The notes below the pieces were generated by a model that had not been told where the DNA came from, searched no databases, and was given only the letters and a program-made list of their open reading frames with translations. 64,000 nucleotides of DNA from contig NZ_AVPG01000001.1 of the NCBI RefSeq assembly GCF_000775615.1, forward strand, positions 124,001 through 188,000. Direction: 5' to 3'. Position 1 is the stretch's first letter. Each line of letters begins with the position of its first letter. The stretch is from Pontibacillus litoralis JSM 072002 (GTDB lineage: Bacteria; Bacillota; Bacilli; Bacillales; BH030062). Positions 57,005 through 64,000 of this stretch are shown here, piece by piece. The position numbers were made by a program, and so were the translations under genes.

Positions 57005-58117
57005 TTATCTTGAAAAAGCATCCTGATTAGTAGGATCGACGATTTCATGTAAAGCAGCATTCATACCAGTAGCCACAACATGAGCCATATCCTCCATGAA
57101 GCCGTCTACTTCTTTAGGGGTTACCATTAAATTGTGTCCTAAAGGATGTAACACTTCATAAATAAGGGAGCGTTTCTCCTCGTCACTTAATTCACCTAAC
57201 ATTCCTAAAACCATTTTCCTTTTGTCTTCATCTGGTAAATCTTCTTCCGTTAGTTGCTTTCTTTCACCGAAATTCATACTTGCAGGGGTTAATGCTTTTG
57301 AAGGCTTCCCTTTTTCGTTCCACTCTCGTCCGAAGTGCTTCAAAACATAGTCAATAGTATCGCTCGTAATAGTCACTGCATCGACAACTGTGGGAACACC
57401 TACTGCAATTACTGGTATTCCTAACGTTTCAACACTTAATTCTTTACGTTTATTCCCAACTCCAGAACCTGGATGAATGCCTGTGTTGGACAATTGTATG
57501 GTTGTATTCACTCTATTTATAGATCGTGAAGCTAAAGCATCGACAGCAATAACGAAATCTGGCTTTAACTTTTGAATCACTCCTAAAATAATGTCGCTCG
57601 TTTCTATCCCCGTCACTCCCATTACACCTGGAGTAAGTGCTGAAATTGGTCGATACCCTTCTTCTACTTGCTCTGGCTGTAGTTCAAATAAATGCTTCGT
57701 AACTAACACTTTCTCCATCACCATCGGCCCTAGAGCATCTGGGGTCACATTATGATTTCCGAGACCTACTACTAAACAACTTGCATTAGGTGAAATTCCA
57801 CATTTTCTTACCATCTCTTCTAACTCTTGAGCAAAAATTGTTGCTGCATGGTGTTGTAAAGCTGTGTCATGATTTCGTATTCCTTGAGATTCAATCGTTA
57901 CGTATGTTCCTACTTTCTTGCCAATTCGTTTAGCCCCTTCTTCCCCCACATCAACATATGTAACTTTTACGTCCCCTTCTTGTTTTTCTTTTACGTTCAC
58001 ATCTTGTTTTTCTTTTACGTTCACATCTTGATTGGTTTGATTTGTTTCTTGCACCATCTCTTGTGCTTCAACTGCTAAATCTGTTCGAAGTTGATACTGA
58101 CTTAAGTCCAGTGCCAT
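57005..58117 (-). CDS. gpr: Germination protease Gpr
   Basis: A 370-residue zymogen protease that degrades small acid-soluble spore proteins at germination. N-terminal [20 protein letters not shown] includes the pro-region with a SASP-like self-cleavage sequence. Family motifs: [19 protein letters not shown] near 116, [20 protein letters not shown] near 188 and [14 protein letters not shown] near 216. ATG at 58117 has RBS GGAGG 8 nt upstream. An oddity is a tandem duplication of DVNVKEKQ near residues 31-46. It is direct evidence for a spore former. Confidence 0.95.
   Translation of the reverse strand: MALDLSQYQLRTDLAVEAQEMVQETNQTNQDVNVKEKQDVNVKEKQEGDVKVTYVDVGEEGAKRIGKKVGTYVTIESQGIRNHDTALQHHAATIFAQELEEMVRKCGISPNASCLVVGLGNHNVTPDALGPMVMEKVLVTKHLFELQPEQVEEGYRPISALTPGVMGVTGIETSDIILGVIQKLKPDFVIAVDALASRSINRVNTTIQLSNTGIHPGSGVGNKRKELSVETLGIPVIAVGVPTVVDAVTITSDTIDYVLKHFGREWNEKGKPSKALTPASMNFGERKQLTEEDLPDEDKRKMVLGMLGELSDEEKRSLIYEVLHPLGHNLMVTPKEVDGFMEDMAHVVATGMNAALHEIVDPTNQDAFSR
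57979..58026 (-). repeat. 24-bp tandem duplication inside gpr
   Basis: Two perfect adjacent copies of a 24-bp unit encode DVNVKEKQ twice. The frame is kept. The insertion lies between the pro-region and the folded core, probably a flexible loop. Confidence 0.9.
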
Positions 58118-58303
58118 TACCCACGCCTCCACTTTTTCCTTAGCATTCACCCTATTCTCTTCCAATATACATGTTGGTTCCAAACGTGATTCATATATTT
58201 ATATTGAAAACTATTGTCCGCTTTGGTAAAATGGCTCTTGTTCGATTAAATGCTTTTTACTTTTATATAAAGTAGGCTTTACATACATAGGGAGGTGAAT
58301 TTC

Positions 58304-58570
58304 ATGGCGAATATTAAACAAACGAAAAAACGCGTAGGTACTCAAGCTGCTCAACGCGCTCAAAATCAATCTGTCAAATCAGATATGCGTTCTGCGATTA
58401 AACAAGTAGATACACTTGTTAACGAAAACAAAAAAGCAGAAGCTGTAGATGCTCTTAAAGTAGCAGTTAAGAAAATTGACAAAGCTGTTGGTAAAGGTCT
58501 TATCCAGAAAAACAACGGTAACCGTCAAAAAGCAAGATTAAGCCAAAAAGTGAACACACTTTCTGCTTAA
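58304..58570 (+). CDS. rpsT: 30S ribosomal protein S20
   Basis: An 88-residue basic protein: MANIKQTKKRVGTQAAQRAQ at the start, NRQKARLSQKVNTL at the end. ATG at 58304 is chosen for RBS GGAGGTG 6 nt upstream; a GTG 9 nt earlier overlaps the RBS. The gene is divergent from gpr and convergent with holA, as in B. subtilis. Confidence 0.97.
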   Translation: MANIKQTKKRVGTQAAQRAQNQSVKSDMRSAIKQVDTLVNENKKAEAVDALKVAVKKIDKAVGKGLIQKNNGNRQKARLSQKVNTLSA

Positions 58571-58591
58571 TTTGTCATCCATATGACCAAC

Positions 58592-58618
58592 AAACGATCC
58601 GATTAGGGTCGTTTTTTT
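58592..58618 (+). terminator. Terminator after rpsT
   Basis: Stem AAACGATCC / GGGTCGTTT followed by TTTT, 22 bp after the rpsT stop. Confidence 0.85.
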
Positions 58619-58638
58619 AATGCTTGAACTTGTCGCAC

Positions 58639-58674
58639 AAAAAAAGGCAATCCTATCACGTAGATCGCCTTTTT
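58639..58674 (-). terminator. Terminator after holA
   Basis: Arms AAAAAGGCAATC / GATCGCCTTTTT (one wobble) at the holA 3' end; the minus strand continues with T-run. Confidence 0.85.
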
Positions 58675-58676
58675 GT

Positions 58677-59705
58677 TTATTTCTTGACATGTATTAAATT
58701 ATATAGTAATAACTCGAACGATAATTTCTTATCCATTTTTCCTTGTTTCATAGCAGCGTCACCTTCAGCTAGCAATTGTGTAATGGCGTTGAGCTGTGCA
58801 TTTGTAAACCCCTTCTCCCTTTTAAGTGCCATTTTTATTGCAAATGGGTGCGCTTTTAACTGCTGCGCAATGCGTTGTTGCGTATATCCTTTTTGACTTA
58901 ACAATTTCGATTGCTGAATCATGCGAAACTGTGAGGCCAGTAGCGCAAGTAATGCAATTGGCTCCTCGTTCTGCTTCTCTAAATCTTTATATATCATCAT
59001 TGCTCGTCCTATATTTTGCGTTATGACAGCATCTACAAGTTTTAATGCAGAAGCTTGTGCATTATGAGCAGCTAGCATTTCTGCTACTTCTATCGTTATC
59101 GTTCCACTCTCGCCAACAAAGAGAGCCATTTTCTCCATTTCATTTCCAAGAGCCATAAGATTCGTCCCATTTTCTTGAATAAGAATATCAATTGCTGGGG
59201 AATCTATACGTATGTGCAAGTCACTTGCTAAAGATTGAATCCAGTTGGTCATTTCGTATTCCTTCAATGCTTGACACGAAACTACTTTTCCAGATTTCTT
59301 TAGTTGTTTGACGATTTTCTTTCGCTCATCTACTTTTTCATAAGGAGCGATGAACACCATAATGGAATGGTCAACTGGATTGTCTAAGTAAGCTTGCAAA
59401 ACATTTACATCATGCTCTACTTGCCCTTTATCTGGCTTTGCTTTAAAAATAGAAGCATTTTTACACAACAGTATTTTTTTATCACCAAAGAAAGGAAAAG
59501 TCTCCGCGTCCATGACAACTTCTTGGATAGGAAATTCTTCGAGGTCATAAACAGACAAATTAACTTCTTGTTCTTCTTCCGTTAATCCGTTCTCAATAAT
59601 CGCTTGTTGTATATCTTGTATGAGGTAACTTTCTGTACCGTAGATTAAATAAGCAGTGTCTAATCTCTTTCTTTTTATGTCTTTCAACGCATCAAAATAA
59701 ACCAT
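58677..59705 (-). CDS. holA: DNA polymerase III delta subunit HolA
   Basis: The 342-residue clamp-loader delta subunit (B. subtilis YqeN). N-terminal domain YLIYGTESYLIQDIQQAII near 20 corresponds to the family's Walker-like region, and the C-terminal collar has QFRMIQQSKLLSQKGYTQQR near 255. It opens the DnaN clamp as part of the delta-delta'-tau complex. It is followed by a strong terminator. Confidence 0.93.
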   Translation of the reverse strand: MVYFDALKDIKRKRLDTAYLIYGTESYLIQDIQQAIIENGLTEEEQEVNLSVYDLEEFPIQEVVMDAETFPFFGDKKILLCKNASIFKAKPDKGQVEHDVNVLQAYLDNPVDHSIMVFIAPYEKVDERKKIVKQLKKSGKVVSCQALKEYEMTNWIQSLASDLHIRIDSPAIDILIQENGTNLMALGNEMEKMALFVGESGTITIEVAEMLAAHNAQASALKLVDAVITQNIGRAMMIYKDLEKQNEEPIALLALLASQFRMIQQSKLLSQKGYTQQRIAQQLKAHPFAIKMALKREKGFTNAQLNAITQLLAEGDAAMKQGKMDKKLSFELLLYNLIHVKK

Positions 59706-60013
59706 GGCTTGTCCCTTCCTCTAACATTTTCTATGCTTATCGTATATGGAATTATGAAGGGTTTCAAGAGTAGAATACAGGAGAGAAGCATGATGCCCCC
59801 TCCCGAATCTATATAAACGTATAAACATCAGCCCTAGGACACTGTTATTTATACGATGTTGTTACTCACTTATAGCGTAGCCTAAATGAGTAAAACTATA
59901 TGTGTTAACTCTTGTCAACAAAGCCAATCAAAAGGAGTAGAGATTTTCTGTACGAAGGATAGCTTTTTTTGGTATAATCATTTATACTAGAACTTGGCAT
60001 AGGAGGGGTTAAA
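59706..60013. other. Non-coding gap between holA and yqzM
   Basis: About 308 bp with no gene recognised. Contains an inverted repeat TTACTCAC / TGAGTAA region at 59862-59893 and a TATAAT at 59972-59977 that may be the yqzM -10; no good -35 is seen. Confidence 0.45.
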
Positions 60014-60151
60014 GTGAATAAATTTGAACAAGAAGTGCAATCACCAACAAACGACGTTGTCGATTCAGCTAAAGGGTTTATTTTTTCTTTCCTTTTCTTC
60101 TTTATTATTTTCGGAATTGGAGTAGGGGTTAACCTTATTAGCATTTTGTAA
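60014..60151 (+). CDS. yqzM: YqzM-family small membrane protein
   Basis: A 45-residue protein with GTG start at 60014 and RBS AGGAGGGG. Sequence begins MNKFEQEVQSPTNDVVDSAK, followed by one hydrophobic segment (FIFSFLFFFIIFGIGVGVNL). It matches YqzM by length and motif and by position between holA and comEC. Function is unknown. The opposite-strand open frame here is a shadow. Confidence 0.85.
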   Translation: MNKFEQEVQSPTNDVVDSAKGFIFSFLFFFIIFGIGVGVNLISIL

Positions 60152-60191
60152 AGAAGGTACTTTAAGAATGTAAGCGCATCAATGATTAGAA

Positions 60192-60223
60192 GAGAGACTG
60201 TGCCATAGACAGTCTCTTTTTTT
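60192..60223. terminator. Terminator between convergent yqzM and comEC
   Basis: Arms AGAGACTGT / ACAGTCTCT, then a run of seven T on the plus strand. Confidence 0.9.
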
Positions 60224-60251
60224 ATGTGTTAAGCCGTTTCGCATAGTTATC

Positions 60252-62480
60252 TTATGGCAAGTATGTCTGAAACGTTCCTTTCTCACCGGAAAATTCATAA
60301 ATGATTCCTCCATGGTTATCTGTTCGTAAAATAACCGGAATGTGGTTCTCTAGAGTTTCCAACACGCGATCTGTAGGGTGTCCGTACCTGTTGTTTTCCC
60401 CAACAGATAGAAGTGCAATAGAGGGTTGAATATGATCGATAAACGCCGGATCAGATGACGTTGAGCTTCCATGATGGGCAACCTTTAATACGTCAACTCG
60501 TAAAGAAGGGTATTGCTCGATTAGATCCCTTTCCATATCTGCACTTATGTCACCTGTAAATAGCCATGTCAAGCCACCTACTTCTCCTTGTACGACTAAA
60601 GAATTATCATTTTTATCTGCTGCTTCCTCTCCTGGGTGTAACACATGCAATGTATCACCCGCTAATTTTAGTTGGTCACCTTGTTCCACCCTTTGAACTT
60701 CTGCATCTTCTATCGGTTTCTTTAATAGAAAATAAGGACTGACAAACAAATGGCTCACTTGAAATTGCTCTATTATTTGCTTAGCACTTCCCACATGGTC
60801 TTGGTCATTATGGGAGAGCAGAAGTGTGTTGACCTCTTTAATACCTCGACTGTGTAAATATGGTTTAATATGATACCGAAACACTTCTCCTTCATCCCCA
60901 AACAATTTGCCAGCAGCATCTACCATCAGTACGTGTTCCCGATAAGGCCATTCAATAATAATTGTATCTCCTTGGCCTACATCCAACACCGTTACACGTC
61001 CATTGTCTGATACGTATGGAAGAGCACTATGAACCATTAATGTAGCTACCATCACGATACTTGCCAAAAAGGATTGTCGTAACTTCTGTCGCTCCCAGCA
61101 CATCATAAATAAGACAAAAGCACCAAAGTAGAGAACAATGATATAAACGGATAGTTCGCCGATGACCCATTCTACGTATAGATGTCGATCTAACCATTGA
61201 AGAAACGCTTCTATATGAAATATAAGTGTTTGAAAAACTTGATCCAACAACGAATGAATAGAAGATGGCAACAAGAGGAGAAGAAATAACATCATGCAAA
61301 ACGGAAGCAATACCACGGAAAATAACGGAACAAGAAAAATGTTCGCTACTAAAGAGAGGGGATTAAACGTGTAAAATTGATGCACTTGAATGGGGAGAAG
61401 AGCAAGTTGACTAATCATGCTTATACGAATGGAAATCAAGAATGGAGAAAGAGAGGGAGGCACTAATTTTTTTGATAAAATTAATGCAAAAGTAACTAAA
61501 AAAGAAAATTGAAATCCTAATTGAAAAGCAATTAAGGGATTGATAAGTAAAAATAAAATCATCGTAGCACTTAATACATCAACTAACGGGATGCGTACGT
61601 TAGTAAAAGTGAGTAATAGTGCCATTTCCGCCATACTAACAGCTCGAAGAACAGAAGGGGCACCACCTGCAATAACGGCATACATCGGAAGTAGAATAAG
61701 TAAAAAAATCTTCAGCCATTCTTTAGTTAGCCAACCGAAACGAATAGCGATAAAAGATAAGATTGCAATACTTAACCCTACATGCAGGCCGGATATCGCT
61801 AATAAATGGGATAAATTCCAACGTTGGAATAGCTCCACCTTTTCATCCGCTAATAGGCTATCGTCCCCTAACAATAACGTCATAATCCAACTAGCTGTAA
61901 CTACGCTGTACTGCTCTTGCAACTCATTTAATCGCTTCTGTCTCCATTGATGCAACGGGGTAAGGAGCGACTGCCCTTCACATGCGATAGAAGATGTAAC
62001 GCGAATAGAGCCTTTGTATCCTTTGTGCTGAAGAAAGGAGCGATAATCAAACTCCCCAGGGTTACGAGCAATCGATACCGGCTGTTCTATCCCTTTAAAT
62101 GTGCAAGTAGCACCTGATTGAACATTTGCTGCTTCCAGCGAATCAGGCACATATACTTTCCACTTATGACCTGATTGTGCACTTTCCAAATCAAATTGAA
62201 CATAGTCTTCTTCTACAACAGGGGAGGAAAGAATCGTTCCCTTAAAGGTGATGGGATGTTCTCCTTCTGCTACTACTGGTTCAGGTATAAGACGAGGTGT
62301 AATGATAGCCATATACGTCATGATTGCCAAACTAAGTAGCGAAACAACGGAAGAAATTCGAATCTTTCCACATAATAAAATAAGCAAAAAAGCAAGAATG
62401 GATAAAAGAACCGGTTGCTTTATAGTGACAAATACACCAACTAAAGCACCGATTGCTACGATATAAACGCTTCCTTTCAA
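60252..62480 (-). CDS. comEC: DNA-uptake channel protein ComEC/Rec2
   Basis: A 742-residue competence protein that carries single-stranded DNA across the membrane. N-terminal hydrophobic helices and an extracellular OB-like DUF4131 part (about 1-200) are followed by the Competence domain with many helices (about 200-490; LLAISGLHVGLSIAIL near 228). The C-terminal metallo-beta-lactamase-like domain has LDVGQGDTIIIEW near 498, LLLSHNDQDHVGSAKQI near 560 and VAHHGSSTSSDPAFI near 665. Start TTG with RBS AAAGGAG 7 nt upstream. It lies in the comEA-comEB-comEC operon and is intact. Confidence 0.96.
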   Translation of the reverse strand: MKGSVYIVAIGALVGVFVTIKQPVLLSILAFLLILLCGKIRISSVVSLLSLAIMTYMAIITPRLIPEPVVAEGEHPITFKGTILSSPVVEEDYVQFDLESAQSGHKWKVYVPDSLEAANVQSGATCTFKGIEQPVSIARNPGEFDYRSFLQHKGYKGSIRVTSSIACEGQSLLTPLHQWRQKRLNELQEQYSVVTASWIMTLLLGDDSLLADEKVELFQRWNLSHLLAISGLHVGLSIAILSFIAIRFGWLTKEWLKIFLLILLPMYAVIAGGAPSVLRAVSMAEMALLLTFTNVRIPLVDVLSATMILFLLINPLIAFQLGFQFSFLVTFALILSKKLVPPSLSPFLISIRISMISQLALLPIQVHQFYTFNPLSLVANIFLVPLFSVVLLPFCMMLFLLLLLPSSIHSLLDQVFQTLIFHIEAFLQWLDRHLYVEWVIGELSVYIIVLYFGAFVLFMMCWERQKLRQSFLASIVMVATLMVHSALPYVSDNGRVTVLDVGQGDTIIIEWPYREHVLMVDAAGKLFGDEGEVFRYHIKPYLHSRGIKEVNTLLLSHNDQDHVGSAKQIIEQFQVSHLFVSPYFLLKKPIEDAEVQRVEQGDQLKLAGDTLHVLHPGEEAADKNDNSLVVQGEVGGLTWLFTGDISADMERDLIEQYPSLRVDVLKVAHHGSSTSSDPAFIDHIQPSIALLSVGENNRYGHPTDRVLETLENHIPVILRTDNHGGIIYEFSGEKGTFQTYLP

Positions 62481-62505
62481 TTGGTTGCTCCTTTATTCGT
62501 GACCC

Positions 62506-63066
62506 CTATGAAAAAAGAGATGCCGCTTCTTGATGTAACGCTGCTATCTCATCCGCTGGTGCATCTAACTGCTCAAGGCGATGAATCAACCGTTGTATGT
62601 ACATAAATTTATCTTGTAATTTCGTGTCTACGAGTTCGGATTGAAACTCCACTTTTACTGTTTGAACACCAGCATCATTAAACAATTCCATCGCATAGGG
62701 GTGATTTTTATAGTCTGATGCGTAGTAAACGACTTGTATTCCAGCTTGAATTAACGCTTTACAACAATGTAAACACGGAAAGTGAGTGACATATATTTCT
62801 GAACCTGCTGTCGGAACGCCAAATTTGGCACATTGTAATAACGCATTCATTTCGGCATGAATGGTACGAACACAATGGCCGTCAATGACATAACATCCTT
62901 CATCTATACAATGCACACTTCCAGATACACTACCATTATATCCTCCAGCAATAATCCGCTTATCTCGAACGACTGTTGCTCCTACTGCTAACCGTTCACA
63001 AGTACTTCTTAGAGCCAATAAATGACTTTGTGCCATAAAATACTGATCCCACGATATACGCTCCAT
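62506..63066 (-). CDS. comEB: ComEB, dCMP deaminase family
   Basis: A 186-residue zinc deaminase. The active site is HAEMNALLQCAKFG near 70 (His-Ala-Glu) with FPCLHCCKALI near 98 (PCxxC). Substrate is probably dCMP. The middle gene of the comE operon in B. subtilis is comEB; a role in DNA uptake is not needed there. It starts ATG, 77 bp after comEA. Confidence 0.94.
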   Translation of the reverse strand: MERISWDQYFMAQSHLLALRSTCERLAVGATVVRDKRIIAGGYNGSVSGSVHCIDEGCYVIDGHCVRTIHAEMNALLQCAKFGVPTAGSEIYVTHFPCLHCCKALIQAGIQVVYYASDYKNHPYAMELFNDAGVQTVKVEFQSELVDTKLQDKFMYIQRLIHRLEQLDAPADEIAALHQEAASLFS

Positions 63067-63143
63067 GATGAAAGCTCCTTTACCCTTTACATTTTTCCCT
63101 TTTCAGTGTACTGCTTAGGCTATAAAGCGTCAACCACTATCCA

Positions 63144-63743
63144 TTAAGGGACTTGAACTTCACTTTCAAATCCTTCAACCGTTTTCTCCCCAATGCCTTT
63201 CACGTTTTGCAAATCACTTATCGCTTGAAAAGGTCCATTTTCTTCACGGTATTGCACAATAGCATTCGCTTTAGATTCTCCAATGCCTGGTAATTTCTGC
63301 AATTCTTCAACAGCTGCTTGATTGACTTTAATTTTACTATTACTTTCTCCGTTTGGCATTGCACCAGATGCACCAGCTTCCCCAATAGGCAATACTGTAA
63401 CTACCATTTCATCAACTAACTTTTGTGCTAAATTAATCGAATGTGGGTCGGCATTAGAAGCTAATCCACCCGCTTGTTCAATAACATCTTGCACACGTTT
63501 GCCATTTGTCATCTTATACACACCTGGCTGCTTCACTTCCCCTTTCACATCAATATACACGTATATTTCCTCTTCAGACGGTGTTTCTTCTAATTGCTCG
63601 CTTGCTTCGGTGGTTTCTTCAGAAGGAACGACGACTGGATTTGAGCTGTTTGCTTCTTTAGAACCCGTTTTACTAAACACAAGAAAGAGCATAATACCAA
63701 CAATACCAGTAATCATTATGACACTTCGTATGATTCGATTCAT
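63144..63743 (-). CDS. comEA: Competence DNA receptor ComEA
   Basis: A 199-residue membrane-anchored DNA-binding protein: N-terminal transmembrane helix (about 5-24), acidic linker, SLBB-type domain (VYIDVKGEVKQPGVYKM near 63) and C-terminal double helix-hairpin-helix (VNQAAVEELQKLPGIGESKA near 138, DLQNVKGIGEKTVEGF near 176). It binds incoming double-stranded DNA for ComEC. ATG at 63743 has AAAGGT 9 nt upstream. It is the first gene of comEABC, divergent from comER. Confidence 0.95.
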   Translation of the reverse strand: MNRIIRSVIMITGIVGIMLFLVFSKTGSKEANSSNPVVVPSEETTEASEQLEETPSEEEIYVYIDVKGEVKQPGVYKMTNGKRVQDVIEQAGGLASNADPHSINLAQKLVDEMVVTVLPIGEAGASGAMPNGESNSKIKVNQAAVEELQKLPGIGESKANAIVQYREENGPFQAISDLQNVKGIGEKTVEGFESEVQVP

Positions 63744-63816
63744 ATTTATTCGACCTTTCTTCATATAGTAAATAAAGAGATCTGTATCTTATCAATTGAC
63801 AAGGGGGGAAAATCCT

Positions 63817-64000
63817 TTGAAATGGGGAGTAATAGGCATAGGTAACATGGGAGAAATGCTCGTTCAAGCATGGCTTGAATCCAGAATGGTCGAGCCACAA
63901 AATGTTGTACTTCATAATCGTTCCATTTACAAAGCAGAGCAAATCCAACAAATCTATCCAAGCGTCACAGTAGTAAGCGATCCAATTTCTGCTGCAAAGC
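63817..64000 (+). CDS. comER: ComER, ProC-like dehydrogenase (start only)
   Basis: The first 61 codons, running off the right edge. The N-terminus MKWGVIGIGNMGEMLVQAWL is the NAD(P)-binding GxGxMG motif of pyrroline-5-carboxylate reductase-like proteins. Start is TTG with a strong AAGGGGGG 8 nt upstream. Divergent position next to comEA is that of comER in B. subtilis, where it is dispensable for competence. Confidence 0.9.
   Translation, partial: MKWGVIGIGNMGEMLVQAWLESRMVEPQNVVLHNRSIYKAEQIQQIYPSVTVVSDPISAAK

Noticed and set aside
59905-60144. Minus-strand open frame of 79 codons at yqzM
   Set aside because: It is antisense to yqzM, which has a family match, an RBS and the expected position.

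Overview
The window is a low-GC, endospore-forming Bacillaceae chromosome, probably a halotolerant genus outside the Bacillus subtilis group. Almost every gene matches one continuous B. subtilis segment: pst/pbpA/yqgE/sodA, then yqfZ/ispG through the sigA-dnaG macro-operon, the era-dgkA-ybeY-pgpH-phoH-floA cluster, the hrcA/dnaK heat-shock operon, lepA/gpr, and the comE competence locus. Sporulation genes (gpr, yqfC, yqfD) support a spore former. Most genes lie on the minus strand.

Layout. 1-5048: the start of pstS behind a four-repeat PhoP box, then pbpA, the MFS protein yqgE and sodA. 5252-7098: an IS1182-family insertion sequence. 7106-7660: six minus-strand tRNA genes (Asn, Met, His, Ile-CAU type, Ser, Phe) with a clear promoter. 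7961-12892: Na/phosphate symporter with PhoU domain, a short DUF1189 protein, a chemotaxis receptor and an NfeD-like protein. 13017-20983: yqfZ, ispG, yqfX, yqfT, nfo, cshB-type helicase, ispH, yqfO, trmK. 21083-28322: cccA, a membrane protein of unknown function, sigA, dnaG, the PPDK regulator yqfL, ccpN, recO and the tiny yqzL. 28427-38805: era, dgkA, ybeY, pgpH, phoH, yqfD, yqfC, an unrecognised membrane-anchored protein, floA, yqeZ, yqeY, rpsU. 39033-42228: yqeW, deoC, mtaB. 42918-46185: a CRISPR array of 49 repeats and 48 spacers, type I-C by its repeat, with no cas gene in the window. 46453-53266: rsmE, prmA, dnaJ, dnaK, grpE, hrcA behind CIRCE. 53300-60151: hemW, lepA, yqxA-like, gpr, rpsT, holA, yqzM. 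60252-64000: comEC, comEB, comEA and the start of comER.

Regulation visible in the sequence: a PhoP box before pstS, a sigma-W promoter (TGAAAC-N16-CGTA) before yqeZ-floA, CIRCE plus a sigma-A promoter before hrcA, and many intrinsic terminators that divide the long minus-strand gene run into units.

Most unusual features. (i) The CRISPR array sits in an otherwise conserved housekeeping locus between rsmE and mtaB, genes that belong to one operon in B. subtilis. (ii) About ten of its 48 spacers contain a Shine-Dalgarno sequence plus start codon, or end within one; two others encode pentapeptide-repeat protein, and two share a 22-nt seed. (iii) The leader holds a promoter whose transcript would begin with a hairpin touching the first repeat. 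(iv) The insertion sequence carries an inverted repeat that could hide the transposase ribosome-binding site in read-through transcripts. Several genes expected from B. subtilis gene order (glyQS, cdd, spoIIP, yqxD) are absent from their usual places.
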